From JAXHUM01 sp034189325 (GTDB lineage: Bacteria > Desulfobacterota > DSM-4660 > Desulfatiglandales > Desulfatiglandaceae), in contig JAXHUM010000115.1 in assembly GCA_034189325.1 (NCBI GenBank), positions 1 to 17,173 on the forward strand: DNA of 17,173 nt, read 5' to 3'. The first letter of the stretch is position 1; the number at the start of each line of letters is the position of its first letter. Position numbers and translations under genes: made by a program. Shown one piece after another: positions 14,945 through 17,173 of this stretch. The notes under the pieces were generated by a model. The model saw only the letters and a list, made by a program, of their open reading frames with translations, was not told where the DNA came from and did no database searches.

Positions 14945-15679
14945 CTAAACGCCCCTTCGGTGGCCCGTGAGGCTTGAAAAGGGATTGAAACGAGTTCGGT
15001 AGTCAAAGACATCCATATTCTCGTGCTTCTTGAGAAATCGGGTAAAGGCATAGGTCAAAGGTGTTGCAAGGGCCTCATACAGAGATTTGATCATCCACTG
15101 GGTCATGACAGCCAATGCCAAAATCTTGATCGGAATAATACCCACAAAGGCCAAGCTCATAAAGATCATGGAATCCAGACCCTGGCCTACCAGGGTTGAA
15201 GAGATGGTCCGGGCCCATAGCCACCGGCCCTTTGTGGCGATCTTCATTTTGGCCATTATAAAAGCGTTTACAAACTCCCCCACGAGATAGGCCACAAACG
15301 AGGCAGCCAATATCCTCGGCGTCTGTCCGAGGATCGTTTCATATGCGGTCTGACTTTCCCAGAACAGGGCCGGCGGGATGATCTTCGCGACCCAGATAGC
15401 AACCACAACAACAAAATTGCAGAAAAACCCGAGCCAGATGACCTTCCTTGCCTGGGCATATCCGTAAACCTCCGTCAGGACATCTCCGGCAATATAGCTG
15501 AGGGGGAATATGATAATGCCTGCGGGCAAAATGAGCCCGAAGATGTCTACCATCTTGACGGATATGATATTGGCGGTGATCAGGCAGGTTACAAAGACAC
15601 ATGATATGAGAACAAACCAACAGGAATAATGAAGCCGTTCTTCCGCTCTTTTTAGATCCTCGTCTAAGGACTCTTTCAT
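14945..15679 (-). CDS. yhhQ: Queuosine precursor transporter (YhhQ / VUT family)
   Basis: Inner-membrane protein of 244 residues with about six hydrophobic helices (roughly 20-42, 48-68, 80-102, 122-142, 156-178, 182-204). It carries the family signatures FPLSYIAGDVLTEVYGYAQARKVIW and ISSTLVGQGLDSMIFMSLAFVG. Members import queuine, preQ0 or preQ1 for tRNA wobble-base modification. The N-terminal tail is charged and cytoplasmic. AAGGAG sits seven bases upstream of the ATG. The gene is divergent from the MarR gene across about 226 bp. I looked for a preQ1 riboswitch in its leader and did not find one. Confidence 0.92.
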   Translation of the reverse strand: MKESLDEDLKRAEERLHYSCWFVLISCVFVTCLITANIISVKMVDIFGLILPAGIIIFPLSYIAGDVLTEVYGYAQARKVIWLGFFCNFVVVVAIWVAKIIPPALFWESQTAYETILGQTPRILAASFVAYLVGEFVNAFIMAKMKIATKGRWLWARTISSTLVGQGLDSMIFMSLAFVGIIPIKILALAVMTQWMIKSLYEALATPLTYAFTRFLKKHENMDVFDYRTRFNPFSSLTGHRRGV

Positions 15680-15752
15680 CGTTGGGCTCCTTTCTATCCC
15701 TCACCTCTCATCTGATCAATTTTTTTTGGCACATCTTTCGGTCACCCAAAAA

Positions 15753-15771
15753 CCTTCAAAAGTTCTTGAGG
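15753..15771. promoter_or_regulatory. Imperfect palindrome, possible MarR-type operator
   Basis: CCTTCAAAAGTTCTTGAGG is symmetric at 12 of 18 non-central positions and lies in the intergenic region between yhhQ and the divergent MarR gene. MarR proteins usually bind such sites next to their own genes. The symmetry is seen; the binding is inference. Confidence 0.25.
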
Positions 15772-15905
15772 AGTATGGGGGTGGGATCTGAGGGCTCTTA
15801 GACTGTTTAATCTTGACACGACTGTACAGAATGATACTCTTTTAGGCAACTAAATTGAAGGCGAAACCTGCCCAAAGGGCTGTCCTCTCGAATCCAGGTA
15901 AATTT

Positions 15906-16319
15906 ATGAAAGGTGATGATTGCATATTCTTTCAACTCGCAAAGGCCAACCAGGCGGCTGCCCGATATTGGAGCAAGAAGATCGGACCGTTAAACGTCAC
16001 CGCCGTCCAGGGGATGGTCCTCACTTTCCTCTCTGAAGAAGATCGTATCACCTCAAGCCATCTCGGGCAGAGAACCCAACTGGACAGCGCCACGCTGACT
16101 GGCATTCTGGATAGGCTGGAAGGGGTTGAACTCGTTGAACGAAGGCCCAACCCTGAGGATCGTCGTGCTATTCTCATCCACCTCACCCAAAAAGGGCTTA
16201 ATATTACCGACCGCATCAGAGAGGAAATGGAGCGGGGAAACGAGGAGTTCCTGGACGTGCTTACTGCTGAAGAGAACTCTATGTTGCGCCGGCTGCTTAA
16301 AAGGATTCGAAGGCAGTAG
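15906..16319 (+). CDS. MarR-family transcriptional regulator
   Basis: Winged-helix DNA-binding protein of 137 residues from the ATG at 15906 (CCAGG eight bases upstream). A TTG at 15855 would add 17 residues without homology support. The typical order is a dimerisation helix (CIFFQLAKANQAAARYWSKK), then LNVTAVQGMVLTFL, recognition region TSSHLGQRTQLDSATLTGIL, DRLEGVELVERRPNPEDRRAILIHLT wing with the DxRR signature, and a C-terminal dimer helix. The family represses neighbouring genes until a small ligand or oxidation releases it. Its likely targets are itself, the divergent yhhQ, or the FmdE-family gene 149 bp downstream. The ligand is unknown. Confidence 0.92.
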   Translation: MKGDDCIFFQLAKANQAAARYWSKKIGPLNVTAVQGMVLTFLSEEDRITSSHLGQRTQLDSATLTGILDRLEGVELVERRPNPEDRRAILIHLTQKGLNITDRIREEMERGNEEFLDVLTAEENSMLRRLLKRIRRQ

Positions 16320-16325
16320 CTGGTT

Positions 16326-16392
16326 GTGCGGCCTCCCACACATCGAGAGACCTGCCTCCATGGGTCTTTTCCAGCAGGAATGAGAACAAAGA
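16326..16392 (+). ncRNA. Candidate molybdenum/tungsten cofactor (Moco/Tuco) riboswitch ahead of the FmdE gene
   Basis: The 149-bp leader contains GCCTCCCACA, then GAGAGACCTGCCTCC, ATGGGTCTTTTCC and AGCAGGAATGAG. CCTGC (16351-16355) pairs with GCAGG (16374-16378), and TGTG pairs with CACA just upstream. From memory, GCCTCC, GGGTCTTTTCC and GGAATGA blocks in this order resemble the MOCO_RNA_motif (Rfam RF01055), and the motif has been reported near fmdE-like genes. I could not run a covariance search, and the basal P1 stem is not convincing by eye. Confidence 0.35.
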
Positions 16393-16468
16393 GAAGATCT
16401 CTGTCAATGCCGCCCTGATTTGCCCAGACGATTTTTCGGTATGAACAAACCCAAAAGGAGGGATCAAA

Positions 16469-16999
16469 ATGGACCCTACTTATGACGACTTAATCGCCTT
16501 TCATGGTCATAGTTGTCCCGGACTCGCCATGGGATACAGGATGTCGAAGGCTGCGATGAATCTCTTGTCCAGCTCAAGGGCGGAAGATGAAGAGATCGTG
16601 GCGATCGTCGAGAACAACGCGTGCGGTGTGGATGCCCTTCAATGCCTCTCAGGGTGCACCTTCGGCAAGGGCAACTTCATTTTCAAGGATTATGGAAAGC
16701 ATGTCTACACCCTTTACAATCGAAGATCTCGAAAGGGTGTACGTGTCGTTTTTAACCCACAGGATATCCCCGACAATGTCCGCGACGATAAAGACCGGTT
16801 TATAGAGTGGCTTCTCAATGCCCCTGAACAGGATATCCTGTCATTGAAGGAAGTAGAAATAGCCGAACCTGAACCGGCCAGGATCATGAATTCCCTGATA
16901 TGTGAATTCTGTGGAGAAGCCGTGATGGAGACACGGACCAGAGAGATCGATCATAGGCTGGCGTGCATCCCATGTGCGGAGAGGGAAACGCTCGGGTGA
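16469..16999 (+). CDS. FmdE-family protein with C-terminal zinc ribbon
   Basis: Protein of 176 residues. The N-terminal FmdE domain (about 1-115) has the signature AFHGHSCPGLAMGYRM (H12, H14, C16) and ENNACGVDALQCLSGCTFGKGN (C52, C59, C63), conserved metal-ligand positions. A C-terminal zinc-binding tail follows: CEFCGE (C145, C148) and CIPC (C166, C169). The founding protein co-purifies with molybdenum formylmethanofuran dehydrogenase, but bacterial stand-alone copies have no proven reaction; they are suspected of roles in molybdopterin enzymes. No Fwd/Fmd catalytic subunits are present here. AGGAGGG lies six bases before the ATG. A structured leader precedes it, and a MarR gene lies upstream on the same strand. 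Confidence 0.88.
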   Translation: MDPTYDDLIAFHGHSCPGLAMGYRMSKAAMNLLSSSRAEDEEIVAIVENNACGVDALQCLSGCTFGKGNFIFKDYGKHVYTLYNRRSRKGVRVVFNPQDIPDNVRDDKDRFIEWLLNAPEQDILSLKEVEIAEPEPARIMNSLICEFCGEAVMETRTREIDHRLACIPCAERETLG

Positions 17000-17173
17000 A
17001 AGGGATCTGTTCTCCCAATGTCCATCAAACCATCGGCGGCATCCTGGTCTTCTCTGAGAAGAGACGCAGGTCGAATCTCCATGACCGGCGCGTAGGCCCC
17101 TGCCCGTTGTTACGGATGAAGGCCCACAGGAGAGATCGTTGCTGAGAACACATTTGTCGAAAGATCCGAGGAG
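17000..17173. other. Terminal stretch without a recognised gene
   Basis: 174 bp after the FmdE-family stop. A short hairpin (TCTTCT, loop CTG, AGAAGA at 17048-17062) is present without a T-run. The last bases, GAGGAG, could be the ribosome-binding site of a gene starting just outside the window. I recognise no coding region or RNA here. Confidence 0.4.

Noticed and set aside
15729..15746. TGGCAC followed by TCTTTCGG, a possible second sigma-54 promoter
   Set aside because: The -12 element would be GG rather than GC, so the invariant base is missing.
15680..15850. preQ1 riboswitch ahead of yhhQ
   Set aside because: No match to the conserved preQ1 aptamer sequences was seen in the leader.

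Overview
The window looks like ordinary chromosome from an anaerobic Gram-negative bacterium, most likely a Desulfobacterota (deltaproteobacterial) sulfate reducer or syntroph. This is inferred from gene content, not from a marker gene. The signs are a hemC followed by a fused cobA-hemD, a DUF39 homocysteine-biosynthesis protein, a CooC-type nickel-insertion ATPase, a stand-alone FmdE-family protein, a corrinoid adenosyltransferase, and a textbook sigma-54 promoter. Base composition is moderate and fairly even. I see no transposase, integrase, CRISPR array, tRNA or rRNA.

Layout. (1) 10-3743, plus strand: hemC, the cobA-hemD fusion and a DUF1343/NamZ-type muramidase, a probable operon making uroporphyrinogen III and precorrin-2 for haem, sirohaem and cobamides. 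(2) 3744-4683: a largely non-coding stretch that holds one small helix-turn-helix gene on the minus strand (3961-4131), two inverted repeats upstream of it and a cluster of GTTAAC sites. (3) 4684-5673, plus: a metallo-beta-lactamase-fold hydrolase, convergent with the next block. (4) 12681-5705, minus: a cNMP-binding/Ser-Thr kinase ORF running in frame into a corrinoid adenosyltransferase, then mltF, a cooC-like ATPase, serC and asnS. (5) 12706-13118: a divergent intergenic region with a sigma-54 promoter reading right into a 75-residue unknown protein (13119-13346). (6) 13378-15679, minus: a queuosine-precursor transporter and a DUF39 homocysteine-biosynthesis gene, with a decayed second copy of the DUF39 3' end just downstream. 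(7) 15906-16999, plus: a MarR regulator and an FmdE-family zinc/metal protein, the latter preceded by a possible molybdenum/tungsten-cofactor riboswitch.

Most genes are recognisable housekeeping or cofactor functions, with a bias toward tetrapyrrole, corrinoid and metal chemistry (hemC, cobA-hemD, cobO, cooC, FmdE). The most unusual points are as follows. The kinase and adenosyltransferase are fused in frame across a six-A run, where one base fewer would give a classical ATGA gene overlap. A perfect -24/-12 promoter drives a small protein of unknown function. A frameshifted tandem remnant of the DUF39 gene is present. The serC leader can fold into competing hairpins. A structured leader precedes the FmdE gene. 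I did not find a clearly new multi-gene system. The kinase/adenosyltransferase junction is the best candidate for follow-up.
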